Positions 46,095 to 54,922 are shown, counted from the first letter of the stretch. The stretch is DNA of 64,000 nt from Lachnospiraceae bacterium (GCA_910575105.1 CAJTDK010000010.1:62001-126000), one strand, 5' to 3'. A program made the numbers and translations. The notes: a model not told the origin generated them from the sequence alone.

Positions 46095-47756
46095 CTATCT
46101 TCCCTCGATATATACATACTTCAGTCCGGAAGTTGATGTAAATTTCTTATTCAGATTCTTCACGTAATTGTAATGGAAGGAATGCTCCATCTCGTTCACC
46201 AGCGGACAGATATTGCAGCCCTCGTTGAACAGGACTTCCTCTGCCTGATGGTAAAGGTCCACTCTCGTCTTCTCATCCATCTCTCTTCCCGCCTTGGCGA
46301 TCAGCTCGTCAAACTTCTCGTTGGACCATCCCGTAGGAATGTTGCCTGAATTTGCCGTGGTGAACAAAGAGATCATGGACATCGGATCGTCGTAGTCCGT
46401 GCTCCAGATCATATTGCCCATCTGGTATTCGCCGCTGTTGGTCTTCTGCTGGAAGGTAGTCCACTCATTAAAGTCAAGCTCGATATTCACGCCCAGAATC
46501 TCTTTATATTTCTGCTGTACATACTCGCCGTAGTTACGCGTCCACTGGGTAGTCGCGCTTAAGGAGTATTTTACCGTGATCGCTGACGGGTCGCTTCCAA
46601 GGCCAAGCTCTTCCATTCCCTTAAGGAGCAGCTCTTTTGCGTCCTCTTCCTTCGCCATCTTCTCAAGCGGCGCGTCTACCTGCTCGCGGTAGTCGCCCAG
46701 CTCTCCGGTGGAGATCGCCTGCGGTACCCACCAGTATGCCGGAATATGCATATCCTGATAGATGGTCTTTGCCATATCCTCTCTGTCAACAGCCAGGACA
46801 AATGCTTTACGGATGTTGATGTTGCTGAATAACTTGTCATTGACATTGAAGAAATCAAAACGCATAGCCGGTGTTGTGGTATCCACTCTCTCTGCGTTGT
46901 CCTTCTTGTCGAAGCGGTCTGCCCACTCTTCTGTTCCGGTGGAGCACCAGTCTAACTGTCCACTGTCAAAGGAGTTAAATACTGCTGTCTCATCGGTGAT
47001 GATCGAATATTTTACCTTGTCAAGCTTTACATTCTCCGCATCCCAGTAATCCGGGTTCTTCACCAGGCTGACCTCGGAATTATGCTTCCAGCTCTCAACC
47101 TTGAAAGGACCGTTGCTTACGTACTTGTCCGCTTCTGAGCCGTATGTCTCTCCGTGCTGCTCTGCGATATCCTGGCGCACCGGGTAGCACGCTCTTGTAT
47201 CGGTCAGGGACATAAAGTAAGGTGTGGGCGCCTCAAGGGTGATCTCAAGAGTCTTGTCATCGACAACCTTAACGCCAAGCTCGTCAACAGATGCCTCGCC
47301 GTTGACCACTTTCGCTCCGTTCTTGATAAAATCTGCGGTAAAGAAGGAATTGGGTGAACCAGCATCCGGATTCAGCGTCTGCCGGATGCCGTAAGCATAA
47401 TCTTCTGCCGTTACTTCCTTTCCGTCCGTCCACTTATTGTCGCGGATCTTGAATGTCCAGACAGTGCCGTCGTCGTTAGACTCCCAGCTCTCTGCCCCAG
47501 CAGGCTCTCTTACCTGCTCTCCGTCCTTCTCTGCAAGACGTGTCAGCGGTTCCATGGTGTTCATCAGTATCTTCCAGCTATAGTTGTCGTTTCCTTTAAT
47601 TGAGTCAAGGGTGGAAGGCTCTGTCTGCAGGTAGATGTTATAATACTGCTCTCCCTCTCCTGAAGAGGAACTTTTGTCCCCTCCGCCTCCGCCGCAGGCG
47701 GTGAGCGATAATGCCATCGCTGCCGTAAGTATTGCTGCAACTAATCTCTTTTTCAT
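46095..47756 (-). CDS. oppA: Peptide ABC transporter substrate-binding lipoprotein
   Basis: A 553-residue SBP family 5 protein. The signal peptide MKKRLVAAILTAAMALSLTA ends at the lipobox LTAC, and a Gly/Ser linker follows. The mature domain starts NIYLQTEPSTLDSIKGND and has the SBP_bac_5 stretch AESWESNDDGTVWTFKIRDN and VTAEDYAYGIRQTLNP. It binds oligopeptides outside the membrane for OppBCDF. It is the first gene of the operon, with a promoter that overlaps a probable RpiR operator. Confidence 0.94.
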   Translation of the reverse strand: MKKRLVAAILTAAMALSLTACGGGGGDKSSSSGEGEQYYNIYLQTEPSTLDSIKGNDNYSWKILMNTMEPLTRLAEKDGEQVREPAGAESWESNDDGTVWTFKIRDNKWTDGKEVTAEDYAYGIRQTLNPDAGSPNSFFTADFIKNGAKVVNGEASVDELGVKVVDDKTLEITLEAPTPYFMSLTDTRACYPVRQDIAEQHGETYGSEADKYVSNGPFKVESWKHNSEVSLVKNPDYWDAENVKLDKVKYSIITDETAVFNSFDSGQLDWCSTGTEEWADRFDKKDNAERVDTTTPAMRFDFFNVNDKLFSNINIRKAFVLAVDREDMAKTIYQDMHIPAYWWVPQAISTGELGDYREQVDAPLEKMAKEEDAKELLLKGMEELGLGSDPSAITVKYSLSATTQWTRNYGEYVQQKYKEILGVNIELDFNEWTTFQQKTNSGEYQMGNMIWSTDYDDPMSMISLFTTANSGNIPTGWSNEKFDELIAKAGREMDEKTRVDLYHQAEEVLFNEGCNICPLVNEMEHSFHYNYVKNLNKKFTSTSGLKYVYIEGR

Positions 47757-47830
47757 AAGTGCAACCTCCTGTCTTTACATTAAAATTCTCAGGATATATA
47801 CATTTTCTATATACCCTATCATTTATATCT

Positions 47831-47859
47831 ATTATAGCAAACACTACAATTATTTGATA
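47831..47859 (-). promoter_or_regulatory. oppA promoter with probable RpiR operator
   Basis: An extended -10 (TG-C-TATAAT, TATAAT at 47831-47836) lies 17 nt from a weak -35 TATCAA (47854-47859). The near-palindrome TATAG-CAAACA-CTACA (47833-47848) overlaps the -10 box and matches 49033-49048 in all but two spacer bases. Confidence 0.65.
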
Positions 47860-47867
47860 TAGAAACA

Positions 47868-47906
47868 GAAAAAAATATGCAAGTTTGTTGAAACTGCATA
47901 TTTTTC
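47868..47906 (-). terminator. Terminator of the rpiR-type regulator gene
   Basis: On the minus strand ATATGCAGTTT pairs with AAACTTGCATAT (one bulge) around CAAC, followed by a run of seven T. It lies about 145 nt after the regulator's stop codon. The stretch between, 47907-48049, shows no gene. Confidence 0.75.
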
Positions 47907-48049
47907 ACTAAAGTATTTGTTATATTTTTACCAAAAACAAGGCTGTTTTTTCTGAAATCACGCCGTTTCTCTGCCATGCTAAAGTAACGGGCAGCAACAG
48001 ACCACTTAACAGACGCACGAAATCCGCCTGAGCGCTCCCCCCCTGTGCG

Positions 48050-48904
48050 TCAAAAAAGCGTCCCGAACTCCTTCCCGATATTCTCCTTCTCCATATCCCC
48101 CTCAATCTTAACTGCCGACATCAGGAGATTCACCATAGCCATAGGCGCCGACGCTGTATTTAAAAATAAACGGGTAGTGCTGCGCACGGTCAGAAGCTCA
48201 TCGGCGTGCCGGGTGATCTCCGCCTCCGGAGTATCGGTGATCACCAGTACCTTCGCCCCCTTCTTCCTCCCGTACCCGGCAAGCTTCTCCGTCATAAAAT
48301 AATGATCCGGGAAAGAAACCGCCACAAGGAGCGTATCCCCGCCGATGACAGGAAGCGCGGAATAAACGCTCTCATTAAGCTCCGTATCTACGAGCACGGA
48401 ACCGATCTGCGCCCCCGCCAGATCAGAGGCCATCCACCTGCAGATAATATGGGACAGACCTCTTCCGCACAGTATGATCTTCGGATACTCCCAAAAAAGC
48501 TTTGCCGCGTCCATGAGACGCCGGCTGTCAAAGTTCCTGGCATACTCCTCCATCAGCTCCCGCTCCTCCCGGCAGATCTCTGTCAGGAGCTGTTCCTTGT
48601 CGTTAAGCTCGTACTCCGGCACGTCCGTATTGAAATAGTCATTCTGCTGGTGAAGTCCGATCCTCCGGCTCATATTGATATATTTCCTGACCTCATACTT
48701 AACTTCGTTAAAGCTGTTATATCCGAGCACCCGGCAGGCGTTGAGTATCGTGATCTCCGTCACCCCCAGCTCCCGGCTCAGCTCCTTCAGCGTGATGAAG
48801 GTCATCATGTCGGCATTGTCTTTGATATAGCCGGCGATCTGCCTCTGTTTTTTCGTCATCCTCGGATAACACTGCTCGATGTTCGCCATAATATCGGTAT
48901 CCAT
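48050..48904 (-). CDS. RpiR/MurR-family transcriptional regulator
   Basis: A 284-residue regulator. The N-terminal HTH_6 domain (MTKKQRQIAGYIKDNADMMT, LKELSRELGVTEITILNACR) is followed by a SIS sugar-isomerase fold (IILCGRGLSHIICRWMASDL, DTLLVAVSFPDHYFMTEKLA, VLVITDTPEAEI). SIS regulators bind phosphosugars or related ligands; here the context suggests control of peptide uptake and hydrolysis. The start at 48904 has GGGGTGA before it and MDTDIMANIEQC fits the family; the longer frame to 49012 is unlikely. The SIS domain makes a wall-derived muropeptide or amino-sugar cue conceivable. Confidence 0.9.
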   Translation of the reverse strand: MDTDIMANIEQCYPRMTKKQRQIAGYIKDNADMMTFITLKELSRELGVTEITILNACRVLGYNSFNEVKYEVRKYINMSRRIGLHQQNDYFNTDVPEYELNDKEQLLTEICREERELMEEYARNFDSRRLMDAAKLFWEYPKIILCGRGLSHIICRWMASDLAGAQIGSVLVDTELNESVYSALPVIGGDTLLVAVSFPDHYFMTEKLAGYGRKKGAKVLVITDTPEAEITRHADELLTVRSTTRLFLNTASAPMAMVNLLMSAVKIEGDMEKENIGKEFGTLF

Positions 48905-48971
48905 GCTTTTCACCCCGTTTTTCTGTACTTTCTGCACAAAAACCGCTGTCCATATATTGGTCAGTAAAAAA

Positions 48972-49000
48972 ATTATACTATTTTTTTTAATTTTTTTCAA
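48972..49000 (-). promoter_or_regulatory. Promoter of the RpiR-type regulator
   Basis: TTGAAA (48995-49000) and TATAAT (48972-48977) with a 17-nt A/T-rich spacer on the minus strand, back to back with the M42 promoter. Confidence 0.75.
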
Positions 49001-49006
49001 CAGCAC

Positions 49007-49048
49007 TTGCATATTTCGTCCGTTCGGATTATTATAGTAAACGCTACA
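49007..49048 (+). promoter_or_regulatory. M42 peptidase promoter with probable RpiR operator
   Basis: TTGCAT (49007-49012) and TATTAT (49030-49035) with a 17-nt spacer. TATAG-TAAACG-CTACA (49033-49048) begins in the -10 box and covers the transcription start, matching the oppA site. Confidence 0.65.
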
Positions 49049-49082
49049 TTTTTACTATATCAAAGCAAGGGGGATTTATTAT

Positions 49083-50102
49083 ATGAAAAACTATATTTTA
49101 GAACAGCTTAAGGCTCTAACTTCTATTCCAAGTCCCTCCGGATACACCCGGAAAATCGCGGACTATGTATCAGGCCAGCTGCAGGGCATGGGATATGAGC
49201 CGGAGATGTCGAACAAGGGGAATATCCGCGTCACGCTGGGCGGCGCAGGACATCCTCTGGTGCTCTCTGCCCACCTGGATACGCTGGGCGCTATGGTTAG
49301 GAAGATTAAGGACAACGGGCGTCTGCGTCCTACCACTATCGGCGGACATCAATGGGACACCTGCGATGGGGAAAACTGCACAGTACATACAAGAGACGGG
49401 CGCACCTACACCGGGGTTGTGCTGAACACAGAACCCTCCGCCCATGTAGCGGACAAGAAAAAAGAGAAAAAGGAATCCCATATGGAAATCCTGTTGGATG
49501 AAAATATTCATTCAAGAAAGGGCGCCAAAAGGCTTGGCATCCAGAACGGTGATTTTATCGCTCTTGATCCCCGCACATCCATCACCGGAAGCGGCTATAT
49601 CAAAAGCCGGTTCTTAGACGACAAGCTGTCAGCCGCTATCCTTCTGGGACTTGCGAAAAGCATCCGGGACGGCAAGACCGCTCTTAGCCGAAAGGTCACT
49701 TTGCTTTTTACCGTATATGAAGAGGTAGGCCACGGCGCATCCTGCATCCCGGCGGATACTGAGGAGATGATCTGCGCGGACATGGGCTGCGTGGGGGACG
49801 GCCTGGACTGCACAGAGCAAATGGTATCCATCTGCTCTAAGGATTCCGGAGGTCCTTACGACTATACCCTCACCGGGGATCTCATCGCAGCCGCGAAGAA
49901 AAAAGGGCTTAACTATGCCGTGGACATCTACCCGCACTACACCTCCGACGCCGGAGCGGCGCTTCGCAGCGGCCATGATATCCGGTTCGCCCTGATCGGC
50001 CCCGGCGTGTACTCCTCCCATAACTATGAGCGCAGCCATACTGACGGGATGATGAATACGTATCAATTGCTGCGGGCGTATCTGGGACTGGATGCGGCAT
50101 AA
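49083..50102 (+). CDS. M42 family metallopeptidase (glutamyl aminopeptidase type)
   Basis: A 339-residue cytoplasmic aminopeptidase that trims short peptides. The di-metal site residues are visible: His64 and Asp66 in LSAHLDTLGAMV, an Asp in SRFLDDKLSAAI, the catalytic EE pair in YEEVGHGAS, a ligand Asp in CADMGCVGD, and a C-terminal His in YSSHNYERSHTDGM. M42 enzymes build large tetrahedral complexes. The start follows AAGGGGGATT. It is divergent from the RpiR regulator and shares its operator with oppA, so imported peptides are probably degraded here. Confidence 0.92.
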   Translation: MKNYILEQLKALTSIPSPSGYTRKIADYVSGQLQGMGYEPEMSNKGNIRVTLGGAGHPLVLSAHLDTLGAMVRKIKDNGRLRPTTIGGHQWDTCDGENCTVHTRDGRTYTGVVLNTEPSAHVADKKKEKKESHMEILLDENIHSRKGAKRLGIQNGDFIALDPRTSITGSGYIKSRFLDDKLSAAILLGLAKSIRDGKTALSRKVTLLFTVYEEVGHGASCIPADTEEMICADMGCVGDGLDCTEQMVSICSKDSGGPYDYTLTGDLIAAAKKKGLNYAVDIYPHYTSDAGAALRSGHDIRFALIGPGVYSSHNYERSHTDGMMNTYQLLRAYLGLDAA

Positions 50103-50132
50103 ATAATGCCCGGAAGGGTGTGACTTTTTGGC

Positions 50133-50620
50133 TCAGTGCTCCGTCCGGCCAGAAATGGACGGATGGAGTCCAGCCATTACAAGCTCCCGGACTTCTTTCT
50201 TCTGTTCATCCAGAACTCTCTGGTAATCTTCTTTCAAAGCAACCGCCATATTACTCAACTCTTTCTTAGTACAGTATCCCTCTTAACACAGAATTCACTC
50301 TTACTACTTATTATGATCCCGTAGCCAAATTGTATTTGCAGCAACTTGCTAAATCGATTTCTTTTTCGTCCAAAAACATGGAACACCTTATTGTCTCCTT
50401 TTTTTGGCGCATCACAAACAGCACGCTCATACATTGACAGCAATATCCGATGCTATTCGAAATTTCTGAATGACACAGCCTGCACCTTGCTTTCTTGCTT
50501 CTTCTAAATATACCTACTTGCTCAAATAGGCGCGCCGTATCAATGATTGGAACCAGATGATTATCTAATACAATTATTTTTTCATATATCTTTGACTTGC
50601 GTTGTTAAGCATTGATGGAA
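50133..50620 (-). pseudogene. Decayed gene with a four-cysteine cluster, function unknown
   Basis: Minus-strand segments in different frames read like one protein. First is YEKIIVLDNHLVPIIDTARL with the zinc-ribbon-like CRLCHSEISNSIGYCCQC. Then come YERAVCDAPKKGDNKVFHVF and KRNRFSKLLQIQFGYGIIIS. Last is KKELSNMAVALKEDYQRVLD to a TGA at 50133. At least two frameshifts separate them. No start or promoter is clear, and I do not recognise the family. It explains most of the gene-free stretch 50103-50720; the rest, 50621-50703, shows nothing. Confidence 0.45.
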
Positions 50621-50703
50621 TATTTTAACAGCCGCCCCGAATCCTTGCGATGAGCGGACTCTGGGACGTGAATCGTACCAACCGGAGTTTTCGTCCTGTC
50701 TTC

Positions 50704-50746
50704 AAAAAACCTGCGCCGCATCACCTAAGATGCTCCCGCAGGTTTT
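50704..50746 (-). terminator. Terminator overlapping the end of the phosphoesterase gene
   Basis: AAACCTGC (part of the last coding codons) pairs with GCAGGTTT beyond the stop, with an inner GCATC/GATGC stem and the stop codon in the loop, followed by TTT on the minus strand. Confidence 0.75.
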
Positions 50747-51341
50747 CATCCTCATATTCAAACACACACCGTTCAAATGCGTTGATCACATGTGTTTCCT
50801 GATATTTATCATACCGCTTATGGTTTCTCCCGTAAGAGAGGTGTACATGCCCGTGGAGGAAAAAGCGGGGCTTATACTTTTCAAGCAGCCGCAAAAACAC
50901 CTTAAAGCCCTGATGGGGAAGGTCCCTGGCGTCATTGAGCTCATACGCGGGAGCATGGGTCACAAGGATGTCAAAGCCTCTGTTTCTGAAAATCTTGAAA
51001 GCAAGCCTTCCCACCCTCCGTTTCATATCCCACTCCGTATACTGGTGCTCGCCGTTGCGGTAGCGCATAGAACCCCCAAGCCCCATGATACGCACCCCCT
51101 TATGGACATAGATGGAATCATCGATACAGATACAGCCCTCCGGCGGTATGTCTGCATATTTTTCATCATGATTGCCGTGGACATAGAGCACCGGCGCAGA
51201 GGTAAAGGTAGCTAAGAAAGACAGATACCTGGGGTCTAAGTCCCCACAGGAGATGATCAGGTCGATCCCCTCAAGCTTTTCCCTCTCAAAATGATCCCAG
51301 AGATAGGCCGACTCCTCGTCCGCAATCGCAAGTATCTTCAT
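50721..51341 (-). CDS. Metallophosphoesterase family protein
   Basis: A 206-residue calcineurin-like phosphoesterase. Motifs seen are LIISCGDLDPRYL, YVHGNHDEKYAD, ILVTHAPAYEL and RFFLHGHVHLSYG. The first motif reads ADEES, lacking the His of the classical DxH, so one metal site may be altered. The substrate is unknown. It starts 8 nt after the ParB-like/BMP gene's stop, so the two are one operon, which hints at a shared process. Confidence 0.87.
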   Translation of the reverse strand: MKILAIADEESAYLWDHFEREKLEGIDLIISCGDLDPRYLSFLATFTSAPVLYVHGNHDEKYADIPPEGCICIDDSIYVHKGVRIMGLGGSMRYRNGEHQYTEWDMKRRVGRLAFKIFRNRGFDILVTHAPAYELNDARDLPHQGFKVFLRLLEKYKPRFFLHGHVHLSYGRNHKRYDKYQETHVINAFERCVFEYEDENLREHLR

Positions 51342-51349
51342 CTGTCCTG

Positions 51350-53260
51350 CTATCCTTTCGCCTTATCTAAGCCCTGCTGCCCCACCACAGGCTTTGTGTG
51401 TTCTTTTAATTCCGTCTCCTTCGGAATCGAGCCGATGACATTTTCCGCCAGCCAGTCCATCTCCACGATGGCCTCCGGAGAAAGGGCTCCGTAGGGGTGA
51501 GCTTGTACGATGCCCTCCTGGGAGTAGAGAATTCCCGAAAACGGATTAAATTCTCCCCGGCTGATGGTATTCTTCAGCAGCTCCACAAGACGTTTCGTGC
51601 CGATCGGGAGATTCTGGGAGCAGATCACGCCCACAACGTCCGCCGACATGCCCCACCAGTAGTTGATGGCCTTCGTCGTAGACGGGTCGTCGTCGTATTT
51701 CCAAGTTCCCTCCATGATCGTGCGAATCAGCTTCTCATAAAAATTGCCCCACTGCCATACGGGCATGGCAAGGCTCCTTGGATACCCGTCATTCATCTCG
51801 AAGATACCGAAATACCTTGACGCATCCTCCGGGATCACCATATCCTTTCCGGAAATAATGGACGCGTCGCTGTTCTTAAAGTTCCAGAGGGCGTCATTGT
51901 CCTTTTTGGCACTCCAATCCAGGTACACTGTCGCCCGCGGGTTGATCATCTTCGCCCCCAGCGCAAATGCATTGATATTGGCGATCGTCCCAAAGATCGG
52001 ATAATCCGCGATATACGCCAGCTTATCATTTCTCGCCATAGCCCCCGCGATGGCTCCCATAAGGAACTTCGCCTCGTGCATCCGGGAATAGTATGTGCGG
52101 ATATAGCGGTGGGAGGTATTCAGCGAGCAGTTTAAGATCCGGATCTTCGGATGGGCGATGGCCGCCTTCACGCTTGCCTGGGCGAACGCAGGAGTCGTGG
52201 TAAAGATCAGGTTGCACCCTTCCTCCACAGCCTCCTCAAGCACATCCTCCACCGTGTCCACCGTCACATTTTCATAGCAAACCGTCGTAACCTCCTTGGG
52301 AAATCTCTGCTCAAGCTGAAGCCGCCCAAGCTCGTGGGCGTAGGTCCAGGCGGAGGTCATGGGCGATTTTTCGTAGATGAACGCCGCCTTCAGCTTCGTA
52401 ACACTCGCCGGCAGAAGCTTATCCAGGATGGTCTTCTCCTTAAGGACCGGATCCATCTTTAAATCGATCTCTTCCTCCTCCTGCAAAAGCTCGAACTCTT
52501 CCCAACTCTTCTTCACCAGCTCCTTAAGCTCGCTGGTCGTCATCTCCTCCAGTTTTTCATAATCATGAACCTTGATAAATGCAAGGAACGCATCTCCCGG
52601 CGTACAGTTAAGCTTATCCCCGTCATTTGCATTAAACTCCGTCAGGAAACGGGTGTAGATCGAGCTGAAGGTCAGCTTGTCGTCATCGCTCCACATCTCG
52701 CCTGGTTCTTTCCCGACCTCCTTTTGCAGCTCAGCAAATGAGCCTTCCTCAGAAAACCAGAGATAGTTCACCTTAGACAGCTCATAGAATTCCATAAATT
52801 CATAGTAAATATTATTCTCCTTCTCGCCTGTGCGCTTCGGCACGATCCGGGTCACAGTGCCGGGGATGGATACAACGTCAAAATATTTCAGCACGCTGAC
52901 CCGCTTATTCCCCTCCAGGACGTAGAACTGGTTCATGTACTCGTAAGCCTTGATCGGTTCTCTGATGCCTTCCTCCTCGTGGCTGTTGCACAGTGTCACC
53001 CACTTCTGGGAGAACTCTGTCCCCACCTTCAGGATGGGCATAAAATTCGCCGCGAAAGCATTGCTCCTGCCTCCTGTCTTGGTTCCTACAATCTGATTCA
53101 CCGGAATCTGCACAAGCCCCAAAGGAACCTCTGAATAAAAGCCTTTGGGCGGCAGCATCTCATCTAACACCTGCAGCGTGGGGAGCTGTCCCTTCATCAT
53201 CCTGTGCTGGTACTCTCTCTTTCCCAGCTTATACGCTTTATTGTAATCTTCCAACGCCAT
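51350..53260 (-). CDS. ParB-like domain fused to a BMP-family ligand-binding domain, cytoplasmic
   Basis: A 636-residue protein. Residues to about 190 include a ParB/sulfiredoxin-like segment (NQFYVLEGNKRVSVLKYFDV). A charged helical linker follows (about 200-285). From about 290 it is a periplasmic-binding-protein fold of the BMP (basic membrane lipoprotein) type (AAFIYEKSPMTSAWTYAHEL, GCNLIFTTTPAFAQASVKAA, NAFALGAKMINPRATVYLDW, WGMSADVVGVICSQNLPIG). BMP proteins normally are secreted lipoproteins that bind nucleosides, but this one has no signal peptide or lipobox, so it probably senses a small molecule inside the cell. It has its own promoter. Confidence 0.8.
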   Translation of the reverse strand: MALEDYNKAYKLGKREYQHRMMKGQLPTLQVLDEMLPPKGFYSEVPLGLVQIPVNQIVGTKTGGRSNAFAANFMPILKVGTEFSQKWVTLCNSHEEEGIREPIKAYEYMNQFYVLEGNKRVSVLKYFDVVSIPGTVTRIVPKRTGEKENNIYYEFMEFYELSKVNYLWFSEEGSFAELQKEVGKEPGEMWSDDDKLTFSSIYTRFLTEFNANDGDKLNCTPGDAFLAFIKVHDYEKLEEMTTSELKELVKKSWEEFELLQEEEEIDLKMDPVLKEKTILDKLLPASVTKLKAAFIYEKSPMTSAWTYAHELGRLQLEQRFPKEVTTVCYENVTVDTVEDVLEEAVEEGCNLIFTTTPAFAQASVKAAIAHPKIRILNCSLNTSHRYIRTYYSRMHEAKFLMGAIAGAMARNDKLAYIADYPIFGTIANINAFALGAKMINPRATVYLDWSAKKDNDALWNFKNSDASIISGKDMVIPEDASRYFGIFEMNDGYPRSLAMPVWQWGNFYEKLIRTIMEGTWKYDDDPSTTKAINYWWGMSADVVGVICSQNLPIGTKRLVELLKNTISRGEFNPFSGILYSQEGIVQAHPYGALSPEAIVEMDWLAENVIGSIPKETELKEHTKPVVGQQGLDKAKG

Positions 53261-53312
53261 AATCTATCTCCTTAATGTCAGTCCAGTCAACATCGTTTCT
53301 TTAATTCGCCTC

Positions 53313-53342
53313 ATTATACACCATATGGCGCCTGGTTCACAA
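53313..53342 (-). promoter_or_regulatory. Promoter of the ParB-like/BMP operon
   Basis: TTGTGA (53337-53342) and TATAAT (53313-53318) with an 18-nt spacer on the minus strand. The spacer contains GGCGCC and CCATATGG palindromes. Confidence 0.6.
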
Positions 53343-53407
53343 TAAAAATAATATCTTTATTTTCCCATAATTTTATACATATCGCACAAAAAATCAAAAA
53401 CTGCCGC

Positions 53408-54060
53408 TTAATCCCACAGCAATAGCTGATACCCGCCATTTTCCTCTGGAAATTCCCACAGATACCGGCATATCCGATCATTATCGCAAAGGATCCCCCG
53501 GCGGCTGCATGTATCCCGGAAAAGTTCCATCAGCTCTCCGCTTTGGGGGCTTGTAAGCTCGTACCTGTTCCCGTAGCACTCCATATACTTTTCTTTCATG
53601 CCCGGAACAGGCGCTCAAGCTACTGGTGAAAATATTCCCGGCTGCCCTCCCTGAGCGTGATCCCCATGCCAAAGCAGATGATCCCGTAAACCTGCGCTTC
53701 TATACACAGATCAAGAATGCCGGAAATGTTCTCCCGGGTATCGTTAATGAACGGAAGGATTGGAGTAAGGCACACCTCAATAAGCTCAAGCGCCCTTCTC
53801 GTCTGACAAAGCTCAGTCTCCAGCGGGATATAGGGATCAGTCATGGCGCCTGTGCCGATCATGCACTTTTTCCGCTTGCGCCTTAAAGCCGTCTCTAAAA
53901 GCTCCAGAGCATTTTCCTTCACCCCGATATCTTCAAAAGCGTGCTCGATATGGTAGCATCTGCTCCTGAAATCGCAGTAAATGCACCCGTGGGAGCATCC
54001 CCGGTACAGGTTCATCCCGTTCTTTGCCGACAATATTCTTTTTACCTTCCGATAATGCAT
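53408..54060 (-). pseudogene. SPL/Rv2578c-like radical SAM protein, broken
   Basis: The start is intact: NGMNLYRGCSHGCIYCDFRS carries the CxxxCxxC iron-sulfur motif, and KKCMIGTGAMTDPYIPLETE follows. After RRALELIE the text jumps straight to LTPILPFINDTRENISGILD, so by comparison with the family about 65-70 residues are missing. It continues VYGIICFGMGITLREGSREY to a TAG at about 53621-53626, then a frameshift leads to KEKYMECYGNRYELTSPQSG and ends at 53408. A deletion, a stop and a frameshift make it a pseudogene. Confidence 0.85.
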
Positions 54061-54102
54061 GGCGTTACTCCTTATAACAATACTCCCCCGACAGCTAACC
54101 GT

Positions 54103-54867
54103 CTAATCCCTCCAGCGTCTGCACCTCTCGATTCGTTTCCCGTCATCCCCCTGCTGTTTATCGTAGGCGAACTGGTTGAGCAGGCCGCAGGGAAATTCTT
54201 CGCAAAGCCCGCAGTGTTCAAGCCCCTTCTCCTCGCAGCATGACTTTACCGGACAGCTATCGCCCCAGAAGGGCTTCTGGATATGTACGCAGCCTGCGCA
54301 GTTCATCTGCTCCCGGTAGGCACATTCGCTGCACAAAAGCCCGCATCTTGACTCAGCCCCGGTCTTGCCGTCCCCGGATCCGCACTTCTCGTCATCCTTC
54401 TCCCCGTTCTCGTCCTCCGCAGCCAGCCCTACATAGATATGGATCTCTGCCTCTTCCATGCAGTCATCCTGATATTCCTCAAAATCACACTGAAACGTCC
54501 GGTTAAGACCCATCTGCCAGATCTCCTGCCACGCTGCGCCTACCGCCTGCACCATATCCCCGCGGACGACGAATTTCGCGTATCTCCCGGCAGGAATCTT
54601 AACACACGCGTACTCTCCTTTTGGCTCCTCTGTTGTCTCACAGGCCACGACTACCGTATAGTCCGCCTTCTCGTCCCCGGCGTAATCCGTATAGATCCCC
54701 ATCGCTTTTTTGCCCTCTTTGCCAGGGATGGACGCATATACGCCCTCGTTGTAAAATCGGTTCCAGAGCCCGCCGATGACCGCGCCCGCATCTGGGGAAG
54801 TATTGTTCGTCCTAGCAGAAATGCCTACCGCAATTTTCTCTTTTAATGTTACAATCTCATAATTCAT
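54103..54867 (-). CDS. GyrI-like effector-binding domain with a C-terminal DUF3795 cysteine domain
   Basis: A 254-residue protein. Residues 1-155 are a GyrI/AraC-type effector-binding fold (NYEIVTLKEKIAVGISARTN, PAGRYAKFVVRGDMVQAVGA). A short acidic linker follows, then from about residue 180 a DUF3795 domain with many cysteines (CGLLCSECAYREQMNCAGC, KSCCEEKGLEHCGLCEEFPC). The cysteine layout suggests zinc or iron-sulfur binding. The start at 54867 fits GAAAGGA; the longer frame to 54993 overlaps the gene upstream. Its fused layout parallels the next gene, where DUF3795 is joined to DUF3788. Confidence 0.8.
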   Translation of the reverse strand: MNYEIVTLKEKIAVGISARTNNTSPDAGAVIGGLWNRFYNEGVYASIPGKEGKKAMGIYTDYAGDEKADYTVVVACETTEEPKGEYACVKIPAGRYAKFVVRGDMVQAVGAAWQEIWQMGLNRTFQCDFEEYQDDCMEEAEIHIYVGLAAEDENGEKDDEKCGSGDGKTGAESRCGLLCSECAYREQMNCAGCVHIQKPFWGDSCPVKSCCEEKGLEHCGLCEEFPCGLLNQFAYDKQQGDDGKRIERCRRWRD

Positions 54868-54922
54868 AAGTAATACCATCCTTTCATTTGATCGCTTAAT
54901 TCTAGCGCAGAAATCACGACAA

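Noticed and set aside
50721-51341. Phosphoesterase considered as a broken gene because its first motif lacks the DxH histidine
   Set aside because: The frame is intact with all the other metallophosphoesterase motifs, and I believe the ADEES form occurs in intact clostridial homologues, so it is kept as a gene.
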